From positions 1 through 14,693 of the forward strand of contig CAZCLJ010000095.1 of the NCBI GenBank assembly GCA_964499465.1: a stretch of DNA of 14,693 nt, read 5' to 3'. The notes beneath the pieces were generated by a model. That model was not told the DNA's origin, made no database searches, and saw only the letters and a list, made by a program, of their open reading frames with translations. Both the position numbers and the translations under genes were made by a program. Shown here in pieces: positions 7,840 through 14,693 of this stretch; position 1 is the stretch's first letter, and each line of letters starts with the position of its first letter. Source of the stretch: JAAYJM01 sp964499465 (lineage in GTDB: Bacteria; Bacteroidota; Ignavibacteria; Kapaibacteriales; UBA2268).

Positions 7840-8940
7840 CTAACCTACCCTTTCACAAAACTTAAAGAATTTATTGCGTTGAGTAAGATAATCGTATTTT
7901 TCTAAAGCGTCTGTTCTGGCTTGTTTAGCAAAAACCTTTCTAATATCGGGATTTTTGTAATAGAAAGCAAGCAAATCTGCTAATGTGTTTATATCCTTTT
8001 GTTCGAAAATCAAACCATTCCTTTTATTCGTAATTATTTCCGGAACGCCACCGGAATTTGTCCCTATTACTGCCAGCCCGGAAGCCATTGCCTCAATCAG
8101 CACTAAACCGAAAGTCTCGGAGTTGGAGGGCATTACAAATACATCAAGGCAGGCAAGCAATTCATTCACATTTTCGATGAAAGGAATATATTTAAAACTA
8201 TTTTGAAGTTCATTTGCTTCAATTTCTTTCAATAGATTTTCAAAATATTCCTTATCGTCAGCACTACCACATATTACAAGAAAAGAGTTTTGCAGCTTAG
8301 CTTTAATGAATGCCTGCGTTAAAATTTGCTGTCCCTTATGCTCTTCTATTCTGCCAATGCAAGCGATAATGAAACTGTCTTGAGGCAGACCGAATTTTTC
8401 ACGTAAATCCTGCTTATTATTTTTTTCCGGATTGAATTTTTCAAGCTCAATGCCATAAGGAATAGCTTCGATTTTTTCTTTTGGGAAAATCGTTGTTTCG
8501 CTAAGTTCTTTTTTCATTATGTTTGTAAGGACAATAGCAGAATGAAGATTTTTATATACCCAATTATGATAAATGTCTTTTTTGCTAAGCCTCGATTGCA
8601 TTTGCTGGTATAAAACTATTTTGAATTGCTTTTTGCAAAACTTCCTTGCCAATGCTAAAAGTCCGATGCTTTCTGTCTTTCCAACTATGCAAATATCGGT
8701 GCTATGTTTGTTAAGGATTTTTGAGATTTTATAAGCAGAGAAAAAATCTAAATATCTAAAATAATTGGGAATATTTTCGATATTCAAATTATTTTTTTTA
8801 GAAAGCAAATCGGCTTTGCTGTCTTTTAAAGTAAAAATAAAGTAAGAATAGCCCAAATCGCTGGCATCGGTGGCTCTTTTCACCATTTGGATTTCTAAGC
8901 CACCGAAGCCGGGATATGCGTTGAAAAAACAAAAATTCAT
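7840..8940 (-). CDS. Glycosyltransferase family 4 (GT-B fold)
   Basis: A 366-residue retaining glycosyltransferase that would transfer a sugar from a nucleotide-sugar donor in the cytoplasm, probably for surface polysaccharide or glycolipid. Acceptor-side N-terminal domain: NAYPGFGGLEIQMV at the start, with the GG loop at residues 13-14. Donor-side domain: IACIGRIEEHKG (about 192-203), with Arg197 and Lys202 as the usual phosphate-binding pair, and the EX7E motif in SETFGLVLIEAM (E275, E283), followed by SGLAVIGTNSGGVPEII. The frame is open upstream to 9084, but I chose the ATG at 8940. The protein family starts there, and the extension would run through a strong terminator of the next gene and encode no recognisable sequence. 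A TATAAT-like box is at 8971-8976. No other sugar gene is adjacent, so the pathway is unknown. Confidence 0.9.
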   Translation of the reverse strand: MNFCFFNAYPGFGGLEIQMVKRATDASDLGYSYFIFTLKDSKADLLSKKNNLNIENIPNYFRYLDFFSAYKISKILNKHSTDICIVGKTESIGLLALARKFCKKQFKIVLYQQMQSRLSKKDIYHNWVYKNLHSAIVLTNIMKKELSETTIFPKEKIEAIPYGIELEKFNPEKNNKQDLREKFGLPQDSFIIACIGRIEEHKGQQILTQAFIKAKLQNSFLVICGSADDKEYFENLLKEIEANELQNSFKYIPFIENVNELLACLDVFVMPSNSETFGLVLIEAMASGLAVIGTNSGGVPEIITNKRNGLIFEQKDINTLADLLAFYYKNPDIRKVFAKQARTDALEKYDYLTQRNKFFKFCERVG

Positions 8941-9013
8941 ATTTATATTATTAGCAAGTTTAAAGTAATTATTATAGTTAATGTAGTTTAAAAAATTGAT
9001 AGCATAACTTTTG

Positions 9014-9052
9014 AAAAAAGCTCTTCCATATTTTCTTAAATATGGAAGAGCT
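9014..9052 (-). terminator. Strong intrinsic terminator of the helical-protein gene
   Basis: On the minus strand a perfect 15-bp stem (AGCTCTTCCATATTT, 9052-9038 side, pairing with 9033-9019) with a 4-base loop is followed at once by a run of six T. The stem begins inside the TAG stop codon of the 9051-10511 gene. It is the clearest Rho-independent terminator in the window and isolates the glycosyltransferase as its own transcription unit. Confidence 0.9.
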
Positions 9053-10511
9053 ACTTCATTTCTTCCAGTTCTCTTTCGAACCATGCGGCGAAATTAAAAT
9101 TATGGTGGATAAAATATTTTAATTTACTACTTTCAATTTCCTTAATTTGAATTGTTAGTTTAGTTAATAATTGTAATTTTTTTTCTTTATCAATAATATT
9201 ACTTACAATTCTAAAATATTTTATAAGAATTTTCTCTATTGGGAATTGTTTTCGTTTTGAACGAATTGTTTTAGCCCAGGAATTTACCGCAAATAACAAA
9301 TATTCGAAATTTCCCAATTTATAGTGCGAAATAAATTCAAAAATTTTGAATAATGAACCATAATAATCAAAACCAATTGTTCTTATTCTTTTTTTCAAAG
9401 ATTTGATTGCAGCAATATAATTAGAATTATCAATATAAGCTCTAATTATATTGAAATGAATAAGATTGTTATTTATATGTTCAAGCAAAAGTTTAACTTT
9501 TTCAAAATATTGTTCTGCTTCTATAGCAATAAGTTCAGCTTCTTTAAATTTAGAAATCCGATGATACAATTCTAAAGTGCGACAATAACTTGATGTAATA
9601 ATAAAAATTTCTTCTTCTTTTGTTTTATTTGGTAAACTTTTATATTCTATCATTAATTGATTAAAAAGATTTTCATTTTGAGTTAAACAACAGCAATACA
9701 GATAATTTACCATAAGTTGCAAATATTCGAATCTTAAAAATAAATCAGAATGTTTATGGTATAGTTTATATTGCTTAGTTGTTACAATAAGAGAAGTGCT
9801 GTAATCTAGTTGAATATAATTGCTAATACCCTGGATATATAACCAAATAAATTGTGCTTTTATGCTTTTAGGTTCAAATTCGGGAGAAGTTGGATTATAG
9901 CCAAAAGTTTTAATAAAATTATTTAAATCAGAGGTATAAGTATCCTCATTAAACTGGAAATGTTGCAATTCAGCTTTAATTTTCAGCAAGTCTTTCAAAT
10001 TTTCATTAATATCAATTATTGTTTTTCTTTCTTTTTTTATTTCGTTTAATTTATTTATATCAGTTATAAAATTATGAATGAAACAAAGAGATTCTTCCAG
10101 TTCAAGCAAATTGATTAATAAGCTAAATTCTTCAAAGCGGTATGCGTTACTTTTAGCACGATTTATAATCTTTTTCGCTTTTTCAATTAAGTCTTTTTCG
10201 ATTAATATTTTTATATATAAAATGTCTCTTTGAATTTTCCAATGGATATTGTCTTCAAAATGATGATTAACTAAACTTTGAAGTATGTTTTCTAATAAAA
10301 CTTCTTTTTTAATTGATATATACTTAATGAACACATTATCTTTTATTTCCTTTTTTAATTCGTTTATTTGAATATTTCCATATTTTATTATGTGATTATA
10401 AAGGATATTATAATTATTTGAAAAAGTATTATTAAAAAATGAAAAAGAAGAAAAAAATTCTTTTTCACACTTAGACATTTTTGAAATAATTTTTTTTAGA
10501 GAATTATCCAT
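9051..10511 (-). CDS. Helical (TPR-like) Bacteroidota protein of unknown function
   Basis: A 486-residue, almost wholly alpha-helical protein very rich in Lys, Ile, Asn and Glu, with no signal peptide; probably cytoplasmic. The start region (SLKKIISKMSKCEKEFFSSF) matches a style I know from a paralogous Bacteroidota family that opens with 'SLSKSEKRYFKLF' and continues with TPR-like helical pairs. Examples here are KKEVLLENILQSLVNHHFED and DLIEKAKKIINRAKSNAYRFEEFSLL (not one continuous quote of the gene). No function is established for the family as far as I know. The Met at 10511 puts the SKxEKxFF motif about 11 residues in, as in relatives; in-frame alternatives are 10568 and 10646. A CCC run (LYCCCL) is unusual. 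Base composition is even more AT-rich than the neighbours. It is divergent from the propeller gene and ends in a strong terminator. Confidence 0.8.
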   Translation of the reverse strand: MDNSLKKIISKMSKCEKEFFSSFSFFNNTFSNNYNILYNHIIKYGNIQINELKKEIKDNVFIKYISIKKEVLLENILQSLVNHHFEDNIHWKIQRDILYIKILIEKDLIEKAKKIINRAKSNAYRFEEFSLLINLLELEESLCFIHNFITDINKLNEIKKERKTIIDINENLKDLLKIKAELQHFQFNEDTYTSDLNNFIKTFGYNPTSPEFEPKSIKAQFIWLYIQGISNYIQLDYSTSLIVTTKQYKLYHKHSDLFLRFEYLQLMVNYLYCCCLTQNENLFNQLMIEYKSLPNKTKEEEIFIITSSYCRTLELYHRISKFKEAELIAIEAEQYFEKVKLLLEHINNNLIHFNIIRAYIDNSNYIAAIKSLKKRIRTIGFDYYGSLFKIFEFISHYKLGNFEYLLFAVNSWAKTIRSKRKQFPIEKILIKYFRIVSNIIDKEKKLQLLTKLTIQIKEIESSKLKYFIHHNFNFAAWFERELEEMK

Positions 10512-10678
10512 AAATTGAATATTAATGTTTAATTCATTGTTAAATATATATTTAGTATTTTCACTCATATAAAAATAACAAATTATTTTCTTTTTACCAA
10601 ATTTTTTTTTATTGCAAATTGGATTTTGATAATGATATTTTATCAAAAAAGAAAATTATTATTTTTAACCATTATAAG

Positions 10679-10683
10679 AAAGG
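10679..10683 (+). promoter_or_regulatory. Ribosome binding site of the propeller gene
   Basis: AAAGG lies 8 bases before the ATG at 10692. It favours this start over the upstream in-frame ATG at 10626, which would put about 22 charged residues before the signal peptide. The gap 10512-10691 between the divergent genes must hold both promoters; I see no convincing promoter match in it. Confidence 0.45.
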
Positions 10684-10691
10684 TTTTTGAA

Positions 10692-13600
10692 ATGAAGTAT
10701 TTTACAAAATTAAGTTTAAGGTTATTGCAAATTGCGTTATTATTAGTAGTGCTAAGCAATAGCTACCTTTTTTCCCAATGGGATGTTCTTATTGAAAATA
10801 CAGACCGTTTTAGTGTCTATTTTGCAAATGAAAATACTGGTTGGGCTGCTGGTGCTAAGGGAACAATTCGCAAAACCACAGATGGTGGAAACAGTTGGAG
10901 CATTCATTCAAGCGGAACTACTTATGATCTATTTGGAGTTCAATTTGTTGATGTAAATACCGGTTGGGTTGTTGGATATAACGGAACAATCTGCAAAACC
11001 ACAGATGGGGGAACAAGTTGGGTCAGTCAGACAAGCGGAACAACGAATAATTTACGTGGTGTCCATTTCTTAAATGAAAACACTGGCTGGATTACTGGCT
11101 GGAGTGGTACAATTCTTAAGACCACAGATGGGGGAACAAGTTGGGTCAGTCAGATAAGCGGAACAACAAATTCTTTTTATGGAATTAATTTTGCAGATGA
11201 AAATAATGGTTGGGTTGTGGGCAATAGCGGAACAATTTTCAAGACTACAGATGGGGGAACAAGTTGGGTCAGTCAGATAAGCGGATCCCCTTTTACTTTA
11301 AATAGTGTTTTTTTTACGGATATAAATACTGGCTGGATAGTGGGTAACGGTGGCACAATTCTAAAAACCACAGATGGCGGTGCAACTTGGATTGGTCAGA
11401 CAAGTGGAACAACAAATATTTTAAACTGTATTCGTTTTACTGATGCAAATACTGGCTGGACTGTGGGAAATAGTGGCACAGTTCTCAAGACAATAGATGG
11501 AGGCGCAACTTGGATTAGTAGTCTATGGAGTGGTAGTGGTAACCATTTATATAGTGTCTTTTTTGTAGATGTCAATAATGGTTTTGCTGTTGGAAAATAC
11601 GGTGTAATAGTGAATACCAATACTGGAGGTACATATTGGTCTATTCAATTAAATGGTTCGGATTATGCTCTTAAAAGTGTTCATTTTGTTGATATAAATA
11701 CTGGCTGGGCTGTAGGAAATTATGGCACAATTTTAAAAACCACTGATGGTGGTTTGACTTGGGCTTTTCAGGGAAGTGGAACAGCGAACAATCTAAATAG
11801 TGTTTATTTTGCAGATGCAAATACCGGTTGGGCTGTAGGAAATAGCGGGACAATTCTCCATACTTTTAATGGTGGAAGCAGTTGGTTAAGTCAGTCAAGT
11901 GGATTTACAAGTACTTTAAATGGAGTTTATTTTATAGATAGCGATAATGGATATACTGTTGGTAGTAGCGGTAGAATCCTTAAAACAAATAATGGCGGAA
12001 GTAGTTGGTCAAGTCAGACAAGTGGAACAACTTATGGTATAAATGGCGTTTTTTTTGCAAATGCAAATACCGGTTGGGTAATAGTTACAAATGGCTCAAT
12101 ACGAAAAACAACTGATAGTGGTGAAAACTGGTTTGGGCAGACAAGCGGAACAGCAAATCAATCATTTGGAATTTACTTTACAGATATCGATAACGGCTGG
12201 ACTGTGGGTAATAGTGGAACAATTCTAAGCACTACTGATGGCGGAACTAATTGGTTAAGTCAGACAAGCGGGACATCGTATGTTCTACGAAGTGTATTTT
12301 TTGTTGATGTTAATACCGGTTGGGCTGTAGGCAGCAGTGGAACAATATTAAAGACTACTGATGGCGGAACTAATTGGTTAAGTCAGTCAAGTGGGACACC
12401 AAATACTTTATATGGGATAAATTTTGCAAATAGCTATACCGGTTGGGCTGTCGGTGATTTCGGAACAACATTGAAACATGTATTTTATTACCTTCCAGAA
12501 CCAATTTTATCAAATCCAGCAAATAATTCAACTGATATATCTTTAAATCCAACTTTAATTTGGCAACCTGTTGAAAATGCTTTTTCATATACTCTTCAAG
12601 TTTCTTTGACTAGCAATTTTGAAGAACTAATTGTAAATGAAAGTGAAATTGAAGGAACAGAATTTCAATTAATTAACAATCTTGAATATTATTCACAATA
12701 TTTCTGGAGGGTTAGAGCAAATGGTGGCAATGGTGAAATAGGTACCTGGTCTGAAATCTGGAACTTTACTACTCAGCCCTATATTCCTTGGCAAGTAACT
12801 GAAACAAACAATTCGTCATCTATAATAGTACCTATCTTAATAAATCCTATGATTGGAGAACGTCCAATTTCGTACCCGGATTTAATCGGACTTTTCTATC
12901 AAAATGATGAAAACGAATGGACTTGCGCTGGCTATGGTATTTGGAATGGAACAAACCTTGGTATAACAGTTTGGGGAGATAACCCAAATACTGAAATTAA
13001 AGATGGCTTTGCTGTTGGTGAAACCTATACTTTCAAAGTTTGGGATGCAGTACTTGGGCAAGAATGGAATGCTACGGCTACCTATCAAACTGGTGAAAGC
13101 TTTTATACTGTTGATGGAATTTCTTTCCTTGCTTCCCTAACTGTAAATATACCAACTGAACAAAACATTTCCCTCGCTTCCGGCTGGAGCATTATTTCAT
13201 CATACATTCAACCAGAAAATAGTGCAATAACCAGTATTTTTGAAAATATTGTTTCAAATGTAAAAATACTGAAAAATAGTTATGGACAAATGTATATACC
13301 GGCTTTTAATATCAACACAATTGAAAATTGGTTTTATGAAGATGCATATTTATTATTTATGCTTAACAATAATGAATTAACGATTACTGGAACAAAACTT
13401 CTTCCCGAAGAAACACCAATCAATTTAATTAACGGCTGGAATTTATCCGCTTACTTGCGTGATAATGACATTGCACCAACTACTGCCCTTGCATCAATCT
13501 CTCCATCATTAGTTCTTGCAAAAGACAACGCTGGTGGCATTTTCAGCCCTGCTTTCGGAATAAATACTATTGGAAATATGCAATCTGGACAAGGTTACTA

Positions 13601-14315
13601 TTTCTATATGAACGAAGCAGCAGCACTTACTTATCCAGCAAATTCTACCCAAAAAGCCGTTGCTGGTGATGAAATAACTCCTCTTGCAAAATTTAACATT
13701 CCTTCAATGAAAAACACTGGTAAAAATGCAACTTTACTTATTTCAATAGAAAGTAATGATGGAAATGAAATTGGAGTTTACAATATGAATGATGAGCTAA
13801 TTGGTTCTGGTGCAGTGCATAATGGTATTGCTGCAATAACAATTTGGGGTGATGACGAAGCTACTACATATATAGATGGAGCAAAAGACAATGAATATTT
13901 GAACGTAAAACTTTATAACACAACAAATAATACAAGTAAAGAAATTTCTTTATCTCAAATTAAAGAAATAACAGGTAACTCAGAACAAAGCGAACTTTAT
14001 TATATAACAAATGCAATCTACGTAGCAAAAGCAAGTGCAAACTACGAAGCTGGTTTTGCAATGTCAATTAAAAACATTCCGAACCCAGTAGAAAGCAATG
14101 TTGTATTTGAATTTAGTTTGACTGACGAAGCAAATGCTGAAATACAGATTTATACAAGCACGGGTGAATTAGTTGCAAGCATTGAAAACGGTAATTATTC
14201 TGCCGGTTTGCACAGAATTAACTTCGATGCAAGCAATTTATCAAGCGGAATGTATAATATCGTGTTGAGTTCTGGAAGCAAAAAAGTCTCTTCCTTTATG
14301 ATTGTGGGTAAATAG
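10692..14315 (+). CDS. T9SS cargo protein with 14 Ycf48/BNR-like propeller repeats
   Basis: A 1207-residue secreted protein. Signal peptide 1-28 (MKYFTKLSLRLLQ, then hydrophobic, ending SYLFSQ). Residues 42-596 are fourteen 41-residue repeats with the consensus V-F-D-x-N-T-G-W-x-V-G-x-x-G-T-I-L-K-T-T-D-G-G-x-x-W, the Ycf48/photosystem II assembly (BNR/Asp-box related) propeller type; the last repeat is cut short. Next come a fibronectin III-like domain (about 604-694), a module with ITVWGD (about 725-800), two related GW-x-x-S-Y...PAF-INTI modules (about 825-903 and 910-983), a second WGDD module (about 1010-1080), and a T9SS type A sorting domain (1129-1207: IPNPVES, IQIYTSTGELV, LSSGMYNIVLSSG). 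It would be exported across the outer membrane and anchored or released. Propellers of this type usually bind proteins or sugars; no catalytic motif is visible. It stands alone and is followed by a heptanucleotide array directly at the stop codon. Confidence 0.9.
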   Translation: MKYFTKLSLRLLQIALLLVVLSNSYLFSQWDVLIENTDRFSVYFANENTGWAAGAKGTIRKTTDGGNSWSIHSSGTTYDLFGVQFVDVNTGWVVGYNGTICKTTDGGTSWVSQTSGTTNNLRGVHFLNENTGWITGWSGTILKTTDGGTSWVSQISGTTNSFYGINFADENNGWVVGNSGTIFKTTDGGTSWVSQISGSPFTLNSVFFTDINTGWIVGNGGTILKTTDGGATWIGQTSGTTNILNCIRFTDANTGWTVGNSGTVLKTIDGGATWISSLWSGSGNHLYSVFFVDVNNGFAVGKYGVIVNTNTGGTYWSIQLNGSDYALKSVHFVDINTGWAVGNYGTILKTTDGGLTWAFQGSGTANNLNSVYFADANTGWAVGNSGTILHTFNGGSSWLSQSSGFTSTLNGVYFIDSDNGYTVGSSGRILKTNNGGSSWSSQTSGTTYGINGVFFANANTGWVIVTNGSIRKTTDSGENWFGQTSGTANQSFGIYFTDIDNGWTVGNSGTILSTTDGGTNWLSQTSGTSYVLRSVFFVDVNTGWAVGSSGTILKTTDGGTNWLSQSSGTPNTLYGINFANSYTGWAVGDFGTTLKHVFYYLPEPILSNPANNSTDISLNPTLIWQPVENAFSYTLQVSLTSNFEELIVNESEIEGTEFQLINNLEYYSQYFWRVRANGGNGEIGTWSEIWNFTTQPYIPWQVTETNNSSSIIVPILINPMIGERPISYPDLIGLFYQNDENEWTCAGYGIWNGTNLGITVWGDNPNTEIKDGFAVGETYTFKVWDAVLGQEWNATATYQTGESFYTVDGISFLASLTVNIPTEQNISLASGWSIISSYIQPENSAITSIFENIVSNVKILKNSYGQMYIPAFNINTIENWFYEDAYLLFMLNNNELTITGTKLLPEETPINLINGWNLSAYLRDNDIAPTTALASISPSLVLAKDNAGGIFSPAFGINTIGNMQSGQGYYFYMNEAAALTYPANSTQKAVAGDEITPLAKFNIPSMKNTGKNATLLISIESNDGNEIGVYNMNDELIGSGAVHNGIAAITIWGDDEATTYIDGAKDNEYLNVKLYNTTNNTSKEISLSQIKEITGNSEQSELYYITNAIYVAKASANYEAGFAMSIKNIPNPVESNVVFEFSLTDEANAEIQIYTSTGELVASIENGNYSAGLHRINFDASNLSSGMYNIVLSSGSKKVSSFMIVGK
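10815..12479 (+). repeat. Fourteen 123-bp coding repeats (propeller blades)
   Basis: Unit length is 123 bp except repeat 6 (126 bp); the fourteenth covers only the first half. Repeats 2-4 share a nearly identical DNA stretch around GATGGGGGAACAAGTTGGG (near 10999, 11122 and 11245). Repeats 12 and 13 share GATGGCGGAACTAATTGG. This points to recent duplication or conversion among blades. Repeats 7 and 14 are the most divergent or incomplete. Confidence 0.9.
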
Positions 14316-14347
14316 TTAATGATTAATGATTAATGATTAATGATTAA
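14316..14347. repeat. Heptanucleotide tandem array (TTAATGA), 4.6 copies
   Basis: Exact TTAATGA units start at the first base after the TAG stop codon (14316-14322, 14323-14329, 14330-14336, 14337-14343), plus TTAA. Because 7 is not a multiple of 3, the array places stop codons in all three frames on both strands. No function is known; it resembles the other short arrays found 3' of genes in this window. Confidence 0.85.
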
Positions 14348-14429
14348 CTCAACTTTCCTAGTTGACATAAGTGTTTGTAATATATAAATAATATAGAAAA
14401 GAACAAAAGTGGTAAAAAAGACTATAAAT

Positions 14430-14522
14430 ACACCTCCCCTTACCCCTCCTTGTTAGGAGGGGAACGCTAAAACATAGAACAGTTCTTATTCCCCTCCTAA
14501 TAAGGAGGGGCAGGGGAGGTGT
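14430..14522. repeat. 93-bp double-hairpin palindromic element
   Basis: Outer arms are 14430-14462 and 14491-14522, reverse complements apart from one indel and a few mismatches, around a 28-base AT-rich spacer. Each arm is itself a hairpin: CCCCTCCT, 4 bases, AGGAGGGG. The end sequence ACACCTCCCC is repeated inverted at the far end (GGGGAGGTGT). It is much more GC-rich than its surroundings and lies between two convergent genes, so it may be a dispersed MITE-like repeat that also works as a bidirectional terminator. No coding frame is seen; 14348-14631 otherwise holds only AT-rich DNA and a 6-bp hairpin at 14349-14365. Confidence 0.75.
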
Positions 14523-14631
14523 TAAAAGGTTTTATTAATTAATGAAGTATTTTTTAAGGATAAAAACATATTATTTTATTTATAAAGCACTACTACTCTA
14601 TATTTACTTCATTTTATCTACTAGTGTTATG

Positions 14632-14693
14632 TTAATTAGAATATGTCGGATATAAACTTTTAAGCTTTATTCTTGCATCATCATTTGTAAAGT
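14632..14693 (-). CDS. C-terminal end of an unidentified gene (partial, runs off the window)
   Basis: On the minus strand the frame reads FTNDDARIKLKSLYPTYSN then stop TAA at 14632. The charged, ordered composition (ARIKLKSLYP) looks like a true protein C-terminus rather than noise, and the palindrome at 14430-14522 would be its 3' neighbour. Only about 20 residues are present, so the product cannot be named. Confidence 0.45.
   Translation of the reverse strand, partial: FTNDDARIKLKSLYPTYSN

Noticed and set aside
8941..9084. N-terminal extension of the glycosyltransferase
   Set aside because: Contains the terminator of the neighbouring gene and no GT4 sequence; the family start is at 8940.
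10626..10691. 22-residue extension of the propeller protein
   Set aside because: It would bury the signal peptide, overlaps the possible upstream part of the divergent gene, and lacks the AAAGG site present at 10692.
10815..12479. CRISPR-like regular repeats
   Set aside because: The repeats are 123-bp in-frame protein repeats with graded divergence, not short identical repeats with unique spacers.
11396..13088. Short minus-strand open frames opposite the propeller gene
   Set aside because: Antisense shadows of repetitive coding DNA; the translations show no family features.

Overview
The window is AT-rich and looks like a free-living member of the Bacteroidota/Ignavibacteriota/Kapabacteria group (FCB superphylum). 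Two very large secreted proteins end in type IX secretion (T9SS) type A sorting domains. One of them carries a long run of Ycf48/BNR-type propeller repeats, a style common in Ignavibacteria and Kapabacteria. Lineage is inferred from protein style only; there is no rRNA or tRNA gene and no T9SS machinery gene in view.

Layout from left to right. Positions 1-379 are non-coding with several hairpins. Positions 380-5539 (minus) encode a 1719-residue gingipain-type (C25) cysteine protease-like protein with a T9SS sorting domain; its C25 domain is flanked by two domains that resemble the eukaryote-known ILEI/FAM3 fold. Positions 5774-6398 (minus) are a two-gene operon: a HEPN (UPF0332-type) protein and a small overlapping partner that looks like a nucleotidyltransferase-fold protein stripped of its catalytic motif, i.e. 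a candidate toxin-antitoxin-like pair. Positions 6560-6748 hold a 189-bp nested palindromic element. Positions 6853-7425 (minus) encode a short lipoprotein. Positions 7611-7815 hold twin hairpins and hepta-/octanucleotide arrays. Positions 7840-8940 (minus) encode a GT4 glycosyltransferase. A strong intrinsic terminator at 9014-9052 separates it from 9051-10511 (minus), a helical Bacteroidota-type protein of unknown function. Divergent from that, 10692-14315 (plus) encodes a 1207-residue T9SS cargo with 14 propeller repeats. After it come a heptanucleotide array, a 93-bp double-hairpin palindrome, and the last 20 codons of a minus-strand gene running off the right edge.

The two T9SS cargo proteins would both be exported across the outer membrane and attached or released; the glycosyltransferase could act in surface polysaccharide synthesis, but nothing here ties it to the cargo. 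The genes appear to be separate transcription units except for the HEPN pair. The most unusual points are the double ILEI/C25 architecture, the HEPN plus degenerate-partner operon, the 14 = 2x7 propeller layout with an A-B-B-A module after it, and the recurring pattern of a different 7- or 8-bp tandem repeat just 3' of most genes.
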